From Polaromonas sp. (lineage in GTDB: Bacteria > Pseudomonadota > Gammaproteobacteria > Burkholderiales > Burkholderiaceae_C): a stretch of 64,000 bases of DNA. Made by a program: the position numbers and the translations under genes. Where the stretch lies: the NCBI RefSeq assembly GCF_029945895.1, contig NZ_JAQSDL010000003.1, positions 1 to 64,000 on the forward strand, written 5' to 3'. Positions 7,065 to 15,990 of this stretch are shown here, in pieces. The notes under the pieces were generated by a model. It had not been told where the DNA came from and made no database searches. It worked only from the letters and a program-made list of their open reading frames with translations. How positions within the stretch are numbered: position 1 is the first letter of the stretch; each line of letters begins with the position of its first letter.

Positions 7065-9902
7065 ATGCTGGCCAGCAGGCAAGCAGCAACAAGCGTGAAG
7101 CAAATGAAGCAAATGAAGCCGTCGGAACAGTCGACACAGTCGGAACCGCTGGAGCAGCTGGAGCAGCTGGCGCAACAGCAATCACCGCAGAACCTGCAGG
7201 AGCGCCTGCTGGCGCTGACGCAGCTGAACCAGGAGCTGCAGCAGCAGTTGCAGCAGCAGGCGGCCCGTCTGGAGGCCCTGGAGCGCGCCGCCGGTGACGC
7301 AGACAGCGGGCAGCAGTTCACCAGCGCCTTCGAAAACGCCGCCATCGGCATGGTCGTGCTGGACACCAACTCGCGGCGCCTGCGCGTCAACCAGGCGTTC
7401 TGCAAAATGTTCGGCTATTCGCACGCCGAGCTGATGGCTGACGACGGACCCGAAGTCACCCACCCGGACGACGTGGCCGAGGACTTGCTGCAGCGCAGCC
7501 TCGCACTGGCCGGAGAGATCGACACCTACCAGCGCGAAAAGCGCTACCTGCACAAGTCGGGTAGCGTGGTCTGGGCCGCGCTGACCTGTTCGATGGTGCG
7601 CGACGCACAGGGCCAGCCCCTGCACTTCATCCTGCAGCTGCAGGACATCACCGAGCGCAAACTCGCCGAGCAGCTTTCGCGTGCGAACGAAGGGCGCTTT
7701 CGCGCGCTGGTGGAATTGTCCAACGACTGGTTCTGGGAACAGGACGAGAACTTCCGCTTTGTCCAGGTCGCGGGCAAGCTCGCCGACATGGGAGGCCTCA
7801 CCAATAACAACAGCATCGGCAAACTGCGGCGGGAGCTGCCCTATGTGGGCATGGACGACAGCCAATGGGTCGCACACGAGGCGCAGCTTGCAAGGCGCGA
7901 GCCTTTTCGCGATTTTGAAGTCACGCGGCTGGACTCTGATGGCCAGGTCCGTCACCTCTCCATCAGCGGCGTGCCCATCTTCGATGCCGCCGGGCGCTTC
8001 AGCGGCTACCGGGGCACGGGCCGCGACACCACCGCGATGCGCCGCTCCAGCGACCGGGTCCGGGCCAGCGAGCGCCAGCTGCGCGAGATCACCGACACCG
8101 TGCCGGCACTGATTGCCTATGTGGATGCCGAGCAGCGCTGCCGCTTTCACAACCGCGCCTACCAGGATGCCTTTGGCCTTTCCAGCGAGGAGATCCTGGG
8201 CAAAAGCATGCGCGAGCTGATGGAGCCGGCGTTCTACGAGAAGCTGCGCCCCCGGGTGGAAGAAGTGCTGTCCGGCTACCCGGTGATGTACGAGCGCAGG
8301 CAGCGCTCGTCCAGCGGCGACGTGCGCGACTACGTGGTCAATTATTTCCCGCGGTATGGCGAAGGCGAGGACGAGGGCAAGGTCATCGGCTTTTACTCCC
8401 TGGCCACCGACATCACCGAGCTCAAGCGCATCGACCGCCTGAAAAGCGAGTTTGTCTCGACCGTGAGCCATGAACTGCGCACCCCGCTGACCTCGATCCG
8501 CGGCTCGCTGGGCCTGGTCGCCGGCGGCATGGCGGGCCAGCTGCCCGACATGGCGATGAACCTGATCGGCATCGCCAAGAGCAACTGCGAGCGCCTGATC
8601 CGGCTGATCAACGACATCCTGGACATTGAAAAAATCGAGTCCGGCAAGATGCGCCTGGACCTGGAGCCGATGCAGCTGCTGCCGCTGCTGACGCAGGCCA
8701 TCGCCGCCAACGAAGGTTACGGCCTGGCCAACCATGTGAGCCTGACGCTGCACTGTGACGACACCGACCTCCAGGTCGCTGTCGAGGCCGACCGGCTCAC
8801 GCAGGTGGTGACCAACCTGCTGTCGAACGCGCTGAAGTTCTCGCCCACCGGCGGCAGTGTGGACGTGCATGTGCGCCGGGCCGGGCTGTGCGCGCGGGTG
8901 GAGGTGCGCGACCACGGTCCGGGCATCCCGGAGGAATTCCGCACGCGCATCTTCCAGAAATTCTCGCAGGCTGACGCGACCGACTCACGGCAGAAAAGCG
9001 GCACCGGCCTCGGCCTGAACATCTCGCGCGCCCTGGTCGAACGCATGGGCGGCAGCATCGGGTTTGACACCCGGCTCGGCGAAGGCACAACCTTTTTCTT
9101 CGAGCTTCCCTTGTCGCAGGGGCCCACGGGGTCCGCAGCGCGCGTGGCGCGCTCGCGCATACTGGTGTGTGAATCCGACGTGGACGTGGCCCGGCTGATC
9201 GGCATCATGCTGGACAAGGCCGGGTTTGACTCCGACCTGGCGCACAGCGCCGAGCAGGCCCTCTCGATGATCACCTCGGGCAGCTACAACGCGGTGACGC
9301 TGGACCTGCGCCTGCCCGGCCAGACCGGCGGCGCATTTCTCAACAGCCTGCGTCAGAGCGAAGCCACCCGCAACCTGCCCGTCATCGTGATCTCCACGCT
9401 GACCGGCGACGGGCAGCTTCAGCTCGACCAGAAACCGTCCGCGGTGTCGGACTGGCTGTCCAAGCCGATTGACGAGGAAAAGCTGGTCTCGGCCATGCAG
9501 CGCGCGGTGGCCGACCTGCACGGCCGCAAGCCACGCATCCTGCATGTGGAAGACGACCCGGACATCCAGCACATCACCGCCGCCATCGCGGACGACTTCG
9601 CCAGCTTTGAATTCGCCAGCAACCTCGCCGAGGCTCGCGCGCGCCTGCGCGACAAGGCCTTTGACCTGGTGATGCTGGACCTGTCGCTCGGCAAGGAGTC
9701 CGGCTGGGATCTGGTGGAGCTGATCGACAGCCTGCAGCCCCGGCCCGCGCTGGTGGTGTTTTCTGCCAGCGAAGTACTGCCCGCCCGGGCGGGGGGGCGG
9801 CCCGACGCGGTGCTGCTGAAAGCCTCAACCTCCAACACCGACCTGCTTCAAACCATCCGGCGCGTGCTGAAGATGCCGGCAGAGCCGGCAAAGGGCGGGT
9901 GA
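7065..9902 (+). CDS. Multi-PAS hybrid sensor histidine kinase with two receiver domains
   Basis: 945 aa from the ATG at 7065; a TTG at 6951 and an ATG at 7104 are other possible starts and none has a good ribosome site. Order: a Gln/Glu-rich coiled coil (to about 85), PAS1 (ENAAIGMVVLDTNSR), PAS2 (ELSNDWFWEQDENFRF), PAS3 (TVPALIAYVDAEQRC), HisKA (STVSHELRTPLTSIRG), HATPase (NLLSNALKFSPTGG, DHGPGIPEEF, GTGLGLNISRAL), receiver 1 (phospho-site in VTLDLRLPG) and receiver 2 (HVEDDPD with VMLDLSLGKESG). There are no membrane helices, so it is cytosolic. With two C-terminal receivers and no Hpt domain, it probably feeds a phosphorelay whose partner is elsewhere. The 5' end has tandem GAAGCAAAT-like repeats. 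Confidence 0.92.
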   Translation: MLASRQAATSVKQMKQMKPSEQSTQSEPLEQLEQLAQQQSPQNLQERLLALTQLNQELQQQLQQQAARLEALERAAGDADSGQQFTSAFENAAIGMVVLDTNSRRLRVNQAFCKMFGYSHAELMADDGPEVTHPDDVAEDLLQRSLALAGEIDTYQREKRYLHKSGSVVWAALTCSMVRDAQGQPLHFILQLQDITERKLAEQLSRANEGRFRALVELSNDWFWEQDENFRFVQVAGKLADMGGLTNNNSIGKLRRELPYVGMDDSQWVAHEAQLARREPFRDFEVTRLDSDGQVRHLSISGVPIFDAAGRFSGYRGTGRDTTAMRRSSDRVRASERQLREITDTVPALIAYVDAEQRCRFHNRAYQDAFGLSSEEILGKSMRELMEPAFYEKLRPRVEEVLSGYPVMYERRQRSSSGDVRDYVVNYFPRYGEGEDEGKVIGFYSLATDITELKRIDRLKSEFVSTVSHELRTPLTSIRGSLGLVAGGMAGQLPDMAMNLIGIAKSNCERLIRLINDILDIEKIESGKMRLDLEPMQLLPLLTQAIAANEGYGLANHVSLTLHCDDTDLQVAVEADRLTQVVTNLLSNALKFSPTGGSVDVHVRRAGLCARVEVRDHGPGIPEEFRTRIFQKFSQADATDSRQKSGTGLGLNISRALVERMGGSIGFDTRLGEGTTFFFELPLSQGPTGSAARVARSRILVCESDVDVARLIGIMLDKAGFDSDLAHSAEQALSMITSGSYNAVTLDLRLPGQTGGAFLNSLRQSEATRNLPVIVISTLTGDGQLQLDQKPSAVSDWLSKPIDEEKLVSAMQRAVADLHGRKPRILHVEDDPDIQHITAAIADDFASFEFASNLAEARARLRDKAFDLVMLDLSLGKESGWDLVELIDSLQPRPALVVFSASEVLPARAGGRPDAVLLKASTSNTDLLQTIRRVLKMPAEPAKGG

Positions 9903-9956
9903 AAGCGATGCCCTGGCCTGCGCGGGTTTGAAAAAAGAAGCCTGCGCTGCTCCTGT

Positions 9957-10013
9957 ATTGATAGCTGTCCCCGCTTGCTGTGCAAGGGCTGGAAGCCGAT
10001 TTGATTCAAAAAA
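9957..10013. repeat. Dispersed intergenic repeat, copy 3
   Basis: Contains TTGATAGCTGTCCCCGCTTG, then CAAGGGCTGGAAGCCGATTT and GATTCAAA, a near complete copy. It occupies the gap between the convergent kinase and aldolase genes. Confidence 0.8.
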
Positions 10014-10030
10014 CCGAGACCGATGGGGCC

Positions 10031-10789
10031 TCAATGCTGGTAGCTGGTGTCGATGCGGTCGAGCTTGCGCAGCAAGGCCGGCCACACAAAGGAGCCGCCC
10101 ATGCCACCGCCGCGCACATAGGTAGCGGCGCGGTCGCTGCCGGTGTAGATGTCTTCTTCAAAGTGAATCAGCTCGCCGCCGGCCTGCGCGCTGAGCTGGA
10201 TCTGGCAGGTGCTTTCAAAGCGGTACATGTTCATGAAGGCGTCGGCAATCGTTTCGCCCACCGTGAGCAGGCCGTGGTTGCGCAGCACCAGGTGGCGCGC
10301 CTGCCCCAGGTCTTTCTGCAGGCGCGGCTTCTCGTCGTCGCGAAAGGCCACGCCTTCGTAGTCGTGGTAGCCGAGCGAGGCCAGCACGAAGGCCGACTGC
10401 TGCGAGATCGGCAGGATGCCGCACTTCTGCGCGCTGACGGCCACCCCCGCGCGGGTGTGCGTGTGCAGCACACACTGCATGTCGTGCCGCGCCTCGTGCA
10501 CCGCGCTGTGAATCACAAAACCGGCCGGGTTCACCGGATACGGCGAATCAATCACCTTGTTGCACTGCGCATCAATCTTGACCAGCGACGAGGCCGTGAT
10601 CTCGTCAAACATCAGGCCGTAGGGGTTGATCAGAAAGTGATGCTCCGGCCCCGGGACCCGCGCGCTGATGTGCGTGAACACCAGATCGCTCCAGCCATAC
10701 AGCGCCACCAGGCGGTAACAGGCGGCCAGGTCCACACGCAGCTGCCATTCTTCGGCGCTGACAACTTCTTTGAGCGATGCGATGTTCAT
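10031..10789 (-). CDS. Class II aldolase/adducin family protein
   Basis: 252 aa, the usual size. The fold-type markers are visible: WSDLVFTHISARVPG near residue 33-47, the metal-binding pair HTHT in CVLHTHTRAGVAVS around residue 108-111, and the third metal His in LVLRNHGLLTVG near residue 170. Members cleave or epimerise phosphorylated sugars with Zn2+; many Burkholderiales homologues of this subgroup have no known substrate. GGAG lies about 10 bases before the ATG. No sugar genes are adjacent. Confidence 0.88.
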   Translation of the reverse strand: MNIASLKEVVSAEEWQLRVDLAACYRLVALYGWSDLVFTHISARVPGPEHHFLINPYGLMFDEITASSLVKIDAQCNKVIDSPYPVNPAGFVIHSAVHEARHDMQCVLHTHTRAGVAVSAQKCGILPISQQSAFVLASLGYHDYEGVAFRDDEKPRLQKDLGQARHLVLRNHGLLTVGETIADAFMNMYRFESTCQIQLSAQAGGELIHFEEDIYTGSDRAATYVRGGGMGGSFVWPALLRKLDRIDTSYQH

Positions 10790-11053
10790 GGGGTGTGTCT
10801 CCAGGGTGCCAACAATCCCCCAACTTTAAACCCGCGAGCCTCGGCCGGCTGTCACCTTGGATGCGCTGGATCGCACCGGGCCCACCGTCCAGCACCTGTT
10901 CGCTGCACAAGGTCGGGGACCGGTTCGATGTTCAGCCGCCAACCGACCTTGCTGCCACCCCACGCCGCCACGGGGAAGGCCAGGCGGCCCAACGCGGCGG
11001 CCGGTGACATCGTCTTCATGGTTTGCACCAACGTGTGCAGACAGTGCCGCCGC

Positions 11054-11389
11054 TCAGGCCAGCGCCACCATTTCGTGGCAGGCCTCGGCGCAGCGCTTGC
11101 AGGCGCGTGCACAGGCCTGGCAGTGGTCCATGTCGTGGCGCACACATGCATCGGCGCAGGCATCGCAGATCTCCGCGCACAGCCCGCACGCGGCTTGGGC
11201 ATGCTCGCTGCCGCGCGCCATCAGTGCTGCGGCGGTTTCACACATCGCGGCGCAGTCCATGTCGAGCGCGATGCAGCGCGCCATGGCTTTCACATCCGGC
11301 TCACGCAGGCATGACGCCGCGCAGTGGTTGCAGGCGGCGGCACAGGCTTGACAGGCGTCGATACAGCTCTGGTATTTCTGGGCAGGCAT
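11054..11389 (-). CDS. Cys-rich four-helix-bundle copper-storage-like protein (Csp-like)
   Basis: 111 aa with 19 cysteines (at 9, 13, 16, 20, 23, 27, 39, 46, 50, 68, 71, 75, 78, 82, 90, 93, 97, 100 and 104), spaced C-x2-C or C-x3-C along helices. This is the signature of the Csp/DUF326 family, whose members fill the core of a four-helix bundle with Cu(I). No signal or Tat peptide is present, so it matches cytosolic Csp3 rather than exported Csp1. AAGGAGACCCTC precedes the ATG. No copper ATPase or regulator is adjacent. Role: cytosolic copper buffering (family knowledge). Confidence 0.88.
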   Translation of the reverse strand: MPAQKYQSCIDACQACAAACNHCAASCLREPDVKAMARCIALDMDCAAMCETAAALMARGSEHAQAACGLCAEICDACADACVRHDMDHCQACARACKRCAEACHEMVALA

Positions 11390-11654
11390 GAGGGTCTCCT
11401 TGGGTGGGGGAAAAGATCGTTTGCGGCGCCAGCGCCGAAACGGGCTTCTGCCACGTTAGGAGCCTGCCGCCACCCGGCCTGTCAGTGCGTGCGCAGCGGC
11501 CATGTAGGACGATTGAGGAGCGTTTTTGCACTGCCGCAGAATGTAAAAACGCGTTTCTTCGTTTGCCCTCAGCCACCGGCGGCGCTAAGGTGTGTGCATC
11601 CCCACAACCCAGCTTCAGCGCGAGCGGGCAGCCGCCCGTCGTGCGGCTTCTGCC

Positions 11655-11816
11655 ATGACACAACAGGAAAAGCAACAGTCCCTCAAGCTAGGCGCCGGCG
11701 TGATGATCGGCGTCATCATCGGCTCGCTGATCGAAAACCTCACCATGGGCATCGGCATCGGTATTGCCCTTGGCTTTGGTCTGTCGCTGGTGAACACGGG
11801 CGGTGGCCATCGGTAG
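11655..11816 (+). CDS. Small glycine-rich membrane protein (53 aa)
   Basis: Starts MTQQEKQQSLKLGAGVMIGV and continues with a long Gly/Ile-rich hydrophobic segment with G-x3-G spacing (GIGIGIALGFGLSL), then a short polar tail. It would form one hairpin or a glycine-zipper-like pair of helices in the inner membrane. A longer frame starts at 11592, but its extra residues are Arg-rich. The ribosome site is weak. Function unknown; many proteobacteria encode such peptides. Confidence 0.55.
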   Translation: MTQQEKQQSLKLGAGVMIGVIIGSLIENLTMGIGIGIALGFGLSLVNTGGGHR

Positions 11817-11852
11817 GCGCCAGCCAGCGCCGCACGGGCCCGCGTGGCCGGG

Positions 11853-12233
11853 TCAGGGCTGCGCGGGCGCCGGCGTGCGTTGCGCCGGGTCGTAGAAAAA
11901 AGTTTCTTCGGCGATGCGATCGCCATCCCAGCGCTGGTAAGCCAGTTCTTCCATGCGCGTGGTGCTGCCGTCGGCCCAGGTGAAGTTAAAGATCCAGCGG
12001 ATCACCACCCGGTCGCCGCTGATGAACAGCGGCCGCACACATTCGGAGGTCAGCGACTTTGCCCGCGCCATTACTTTCGCTTCGCCGGCGATCAGCACAT
12101 CGCGGCCGCGGCGCGGCGGCGCCTGGTTCTCCTGCATGCTGGCATCGGCGGTGTAGAACTCGGCAATCGCTTCAGTGTGTGCGTTCTGCTCGACGCGGGC
12201 GACAAAACGTTCCAGGGTTTCGAGGGTGGGCAT
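11853..12233 (-). CDS. SnoaL-like (NTF2-fold) protein
   Basis: 126 aa from the ATG at 12233 (MPTLETLERFVARVEQ). A helix containing EAIAEFYTADASMQEN is followed by a beta-rich second half with WIFNFTWADGSTTRMEELAYQRWDGDRIAEETFFYD, the pattern of small-molecule-binding SnoaL-like proteins. These are ketosteroid-isomerase-fold enzymes or binding proteins with diverse roles. A 23-residue in-frame extension to 12302 looks unlikely (Arg/Pro-rich). It lies just downstream of the flavin reductase on the same strand. Confidence 0.75.
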   Translation of the reverse strand: MPTLETLERFVARVEQNAHTEAIAEFYTADASMQENQAPPRRGRDVLIAGEAKVMARAKSLTSECVRPLFISGDRVVIRWIFNFTWADGSTTRMEELAYQRWDGDRIAEETFFYDPAQRTPAPAQP

Positions 12234-12347
12234 GGTGACTTTCAGGTGGGTGCGCCGCGGGTCCAGGCGGCCCGGCGCGGTGTTGCTGATCGCTGCTGGC
12301 ACTGCCAGCCAGCCCTCACTTTAAACCGGCGGACCGCGGACCGCTGG

Positions 12348-12968
12348 CTATCGCGGCCGGTACATGCGAAACAGCTGCTCCGGCCCAATGCTGAAGTAGT
12401 CGCCCGGCCCGCCGCCGCGCAGCACATGGCCGGCGTTCGCCGTGTCGTACACGCCGTCTTTGAGCAGCACTTTCGCAATGTGCACCGCCACCACCTCGCC
12501 CAGCACCAGCCAGGTGTCGACCTTGCTGCCGTCCACGCCTTCGAGCTGCAGCACCTGCGTGCGCCGGCATTCGAACGAGACCGGGCTCTCGAGCACACGC
12601 GGCACCGCCACCACGCGCGAAGGCGCGGGCGTGAGGCCCGCGAGATCAAACTCATTGACCTCGGGCGGCACCGCCGCGCAAGTCTGGTTCATCTGCTCGG
12701 CCAGCGCACGCGTGGTGAGGTTCCACACAAACTCGCCGGTGGCTTCAATGTTGCGCACCGTGTCCTTGTAGCCAATACTGGCAAAACCCACGATGGGCGG
12801 CGTGTAGTTGAAGGCGTTGAAAAAGCTGTAGGGCGCCAGGTTCAGCGCCCCGGCCGCGTTGTGCGACGAGATCCAGCCAATCGGCCGCGGCCCGACGATG
12901 GCGTTGAACGGGTCATGCGGCAAGCCGTGGCCGTGGCGGGGTTCGTAGAAGTGGGTGGTGTCTGGCAA
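12348..12968 (-). CDS. Flavin reductase family protein (FMN split-barrel)
   Basis: 206 aa with the TTG at 12968 as start: GGAG lies seven bases upstream and the N terminus LPDTTHFYEP is where family members begin. The motif PRPIGWISS and the following NLAPYSFFNAFNYTPPIVGFAS match the flavoprotein split-barrel (DIM6/NTAB) group. Such proteins bind FMN and reduce flavin or act as small oxidoreductases. An open frame continues upstream to 13163, but that part encodes a scrap of the neighbouring FAD oxidoreductase (see the pseudogene entry), so it is excluded. No monooxygenase partner is adjacent. Confidence 0.85.
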   Translation of the reverse strand: MPDTTHFYEPRHGHGLPHDPFNAIVGPRPIGWISSHNAAGALNLAPYSFFNAFNYTPPIVGFASIGYKDTVRNIEATGEFVWNLTTRALAEQMNQTCAAVPPEVNEFDLAGLTPAPSRVVAVPRVLESPVSFECRRTQVLQLEGVDGSKVDTWLVLGEVVAVHIAKVLLKDGVYDTANAGHVLRGGGPGDYFSIGPEQLFRMYRPR

Positions 12969-13033
12969 GGCGGGCTCCGCGGCGGTGAAGTGGAGAAAGG
13001 GCGCAGCTGACGATACCCGAAAGCACGGTTGCC

Positions 13034-13118
13034 CGCACCCGGTCAAGCGGTAGCCCGACTGCGACTCGCGCTCTCGCAGCGCCACCCGACCGTGCGGCGC
13101 CAGCCAGCAGCCCGTTGC
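13034..13118 (-). pseudogene. Duplicated fragment of the neighbouring DAO-type oxidoreductase gene
   Basis: Bases 13042-13118 align without gaps to 14177-14253, inside the 5' part of the adjacent FAD oxidoreductase gene, at roughly 80% identity. Both encode the segment after the dinucleotide-binding loop: [20 protein letters not shown] here and [20 protein letters not shown] in the intact gene. The reading frame is still open and runs into the flavin reductase frame, but no FAD-binding GxGxxG loop precedes it. It is a remnant of a duplication or recombination event. Confidence 0.75.
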
Positions 13119-13170
13119 ATGGTGTTCGTCGACAACGAAAACGCGGCAACGTTGTCGCTTCAAGCCGTCT

Positions 13171-14404
<1,234 letters not shown>

Positions 14405-14414
14405 ACCGGGCCGG

Positions 14415-14909
14415 CTACTGCTCCTGCTGGCGGCGGCGCTCGACGGCGCGCTTTTTGCGCTGCCGGTCCAGAAACCAGGCCAGAAACGGCAGCAGCACCA
14501 TGGAGCCCGGAACCGCCCAGATAAACAGGTAAGGGCTGACCGACGAGGCCGAGCGCACCATCGCCTTCAGCTGCACTTTTTCTTCCGGCGTCCAGGTCTC
14601 GCCCTTGCGCTGCTTCATCAGCAGCGGCCACGCGCCCTTGATATGCGCCAGCTCTTCGCGAAAGCGGCGCTTCTCGCGGTGGTTGCTGGCAACAATGGCG
14701 ACAAACCACACCGGGGCCCGCTTCATCTTCGTCTGGAAGTGCGCGGTGCTGTGGGGGTCAAACCCCGGGTCGGCGGCGACAGACACTGAGCCAGCCACCA
14801 CCACTACCGTCAGATCCACACACGGTTCGTCCGGCAGGACGATGTCAGGCATGTTGGTGTTGGGGTTGGGGTTGGCGTTGGTGTGGGTGTGGGTCTGCAT
14901 CTCTTGCAT
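14415..14909 (-). CDS. LETM1-like hydrophobic C-terminal protein of unknown function
   Basis: Up to 164 aa. The conserved-looking part is the last ~100 residues: charged helices (NHREKRRFREELAHIKGAWPL), then LKAMVRSASSVSPYLFIWAVPG and a membrane segment ending LAWFLDRQRKKRAV. This is reminiscent of LETM1-like proteins (tentative). The first ~20 codons (HTHTNANPNPNTN) come from a low-complexity GT/GGGTTG tract and may not be translated; the ATG at 14850 (MPDIVLPDEP) or at 14726 (MKRAPVWFVA) are alternative starts. The acidic middle segment has a short hydrophobic VDLTVVVVAGSVSVA run. Confidence 0.55.
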   Translation of the reverse strand: MQEMQTHTHTNANPNPNTNMPDIVLPDEPCVDLTVVVVAGSVSVAADPGFDPHSTAHFQTKMKRAPVWFVAIVASNHREKRRFREELAHIKGAWPLLMKQRKGETWTPEEKVQLKAMVRSASSVSPYLFIWAVPGSMVLLPFLAWFLDRQRKKRAVERRRQQEQ

Positions 14910-14958
14910 AACGCATTATCGAACCCGGCGATGACGGCGCTTGTGGGAGAAGGGCTTG

Positions 14959-15990
14959 TCAACCGGGCTTGCCGGCTGCCTCGGTGCGTGGGGCCTGCAT
15001 GGCTTGACCGATCTGCTGATCTGCGGATCGGCCGAACCGGCCCAGCCCCACTTCCACCAGACCTTCGGCACGGTGCAGCAGGAACAGCACATCCAGCCCC
15101 ATGCGCTGTGCCATGGCCAGACCTTCGTCGGGCCCGGCCACCAGCAAGGCCGTGGCCCACGCGTCCGCCTGCATGCAGGCAGACGCCAGCACGGTGACCG
15201 ATGCCACGGCGTTGTTCACAGGCGCGCCGCGGCGCGCGTCCATGGTGTGCGCCAGGCGTGCATCGCCCACCTGCAAGTAGCGCCGGTAGTCGCCCGAGGT
15301 GGCCACGGCCAGATCCTCCAGCTCAATGACCCCGTGCACCGCACGGCGCCCAGCCCCGGGGTGTTCGAGCGCCACGGCCCAGGGCACGCCGCTGGCCTGG
15401 CCGCCCACGGCACGCAGTTCACCATCCAGCGCTGCCAGCCCATGCCGCACACCGTGCTGTTGCAACACAGCGGCCATGCGGTCCACCGCGTAACCCTTGG
15501 CAATGCCGCACAGGTCAAGCTGCAAGGGCGCACGCCTGCGGGCGCGGCCTGCGGGCCTGTCCAGCTCCAGGCACCCGTTCGCCGTGTGCGGCGTGGGCTG
15601 GCTTGCAGCGCGAATCGCCTGGGCATCGGGGGCGTCGCGCACCGCGCCAAACCCCCAGGCATCGACCAGCGCCCCAACGCACGGGTCGAATGCGCCGGCG
15701 CTCAGGCGGTAGACATTGAGCGCGCCGTCCAGCACCTCCAGCATTTCAGCGGGCAGGTCCACCCAGGCGTCCACAGGCGCGCGGTTCAGTCGCACAAGGT
15801 CGCTGTCCGGCTTCCAGGGCGACATCTGCGCGTCGACCTGTTCCACCGCAGCGGCAAGGTCCTGGCGCAAGGCCACCAGGTCCAGGGTGCTGTCGGCGTA
15901 GACACTGACCGACCAGCGTGTGCCCATGGTGGGGCCGTGCAGGGTGGTGCGTTTGCAGGGCGCAGCGGGTTCAGAAGACATCTTCGGCAT
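14959..15990 (-). CDS. apbE: FAD:protein FMN transferase (ApbE family)
   Basis: 343 aa, normal length. The family N terminus HGPTMGTRWSVSVYA, the DPCVGALVDAWGFG region, and the C-terminal metal-binding block LAHTMDARRGAPVNNAVASVTVLA(S)ACMQADAWATALLVAG are clear. The enzyme attaches FMN covalently to Thr/Ser of extracytoplasmic flavoproteins in a Mg2+-dependent reaction. No obvious signal peptide is seen. It is the last gene of the leftward PepSY-DUF2271-reductase operon: it starts 20 bases inside the preceding gene with AAGGAG four bases before the ATG. The likely target is a flavinylated membrane or periplasmic protein. Confidence 0.92.
   Translation of the reverse strand: MPKMSSEPAAPCKRTTLHGPTMGTRWSVSVYADSTLDLVALRQDLAAAVEQVDAQMSPWKPDSDLVRLNRAPVDAWVDLPAEMLEVLDGALNVYRLSAGAFDPCVGALVDAWGFGAVRDAPDAQAIRAASQPTPHTANGCLELDRPAGRARRRAPLQLDLCGIAKGYAVDRMAAVLQQHGVRHGLAALDGELRAVGGQASGVPWAVALEHPGAGRRAVHGVIELEDLAVATSGDYRRYLQVGDARLAHTMDARRGAPVNNAVASVTVLASACMQADAWATALLVAGPDEGLAMAQRMGLDVLFLLHRAEGLVEVGLGRFGRSADQQIGQAMQAPRTEAAGKPG

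Noticed and set aside
10852..11202. Open frame of 116 codons on the minus strand between aldolase and Csp-like genes
   Set aside because: Arg/Pro/Cys composition, overlaps the Csp-like gene out of frame, and no ribosome site.
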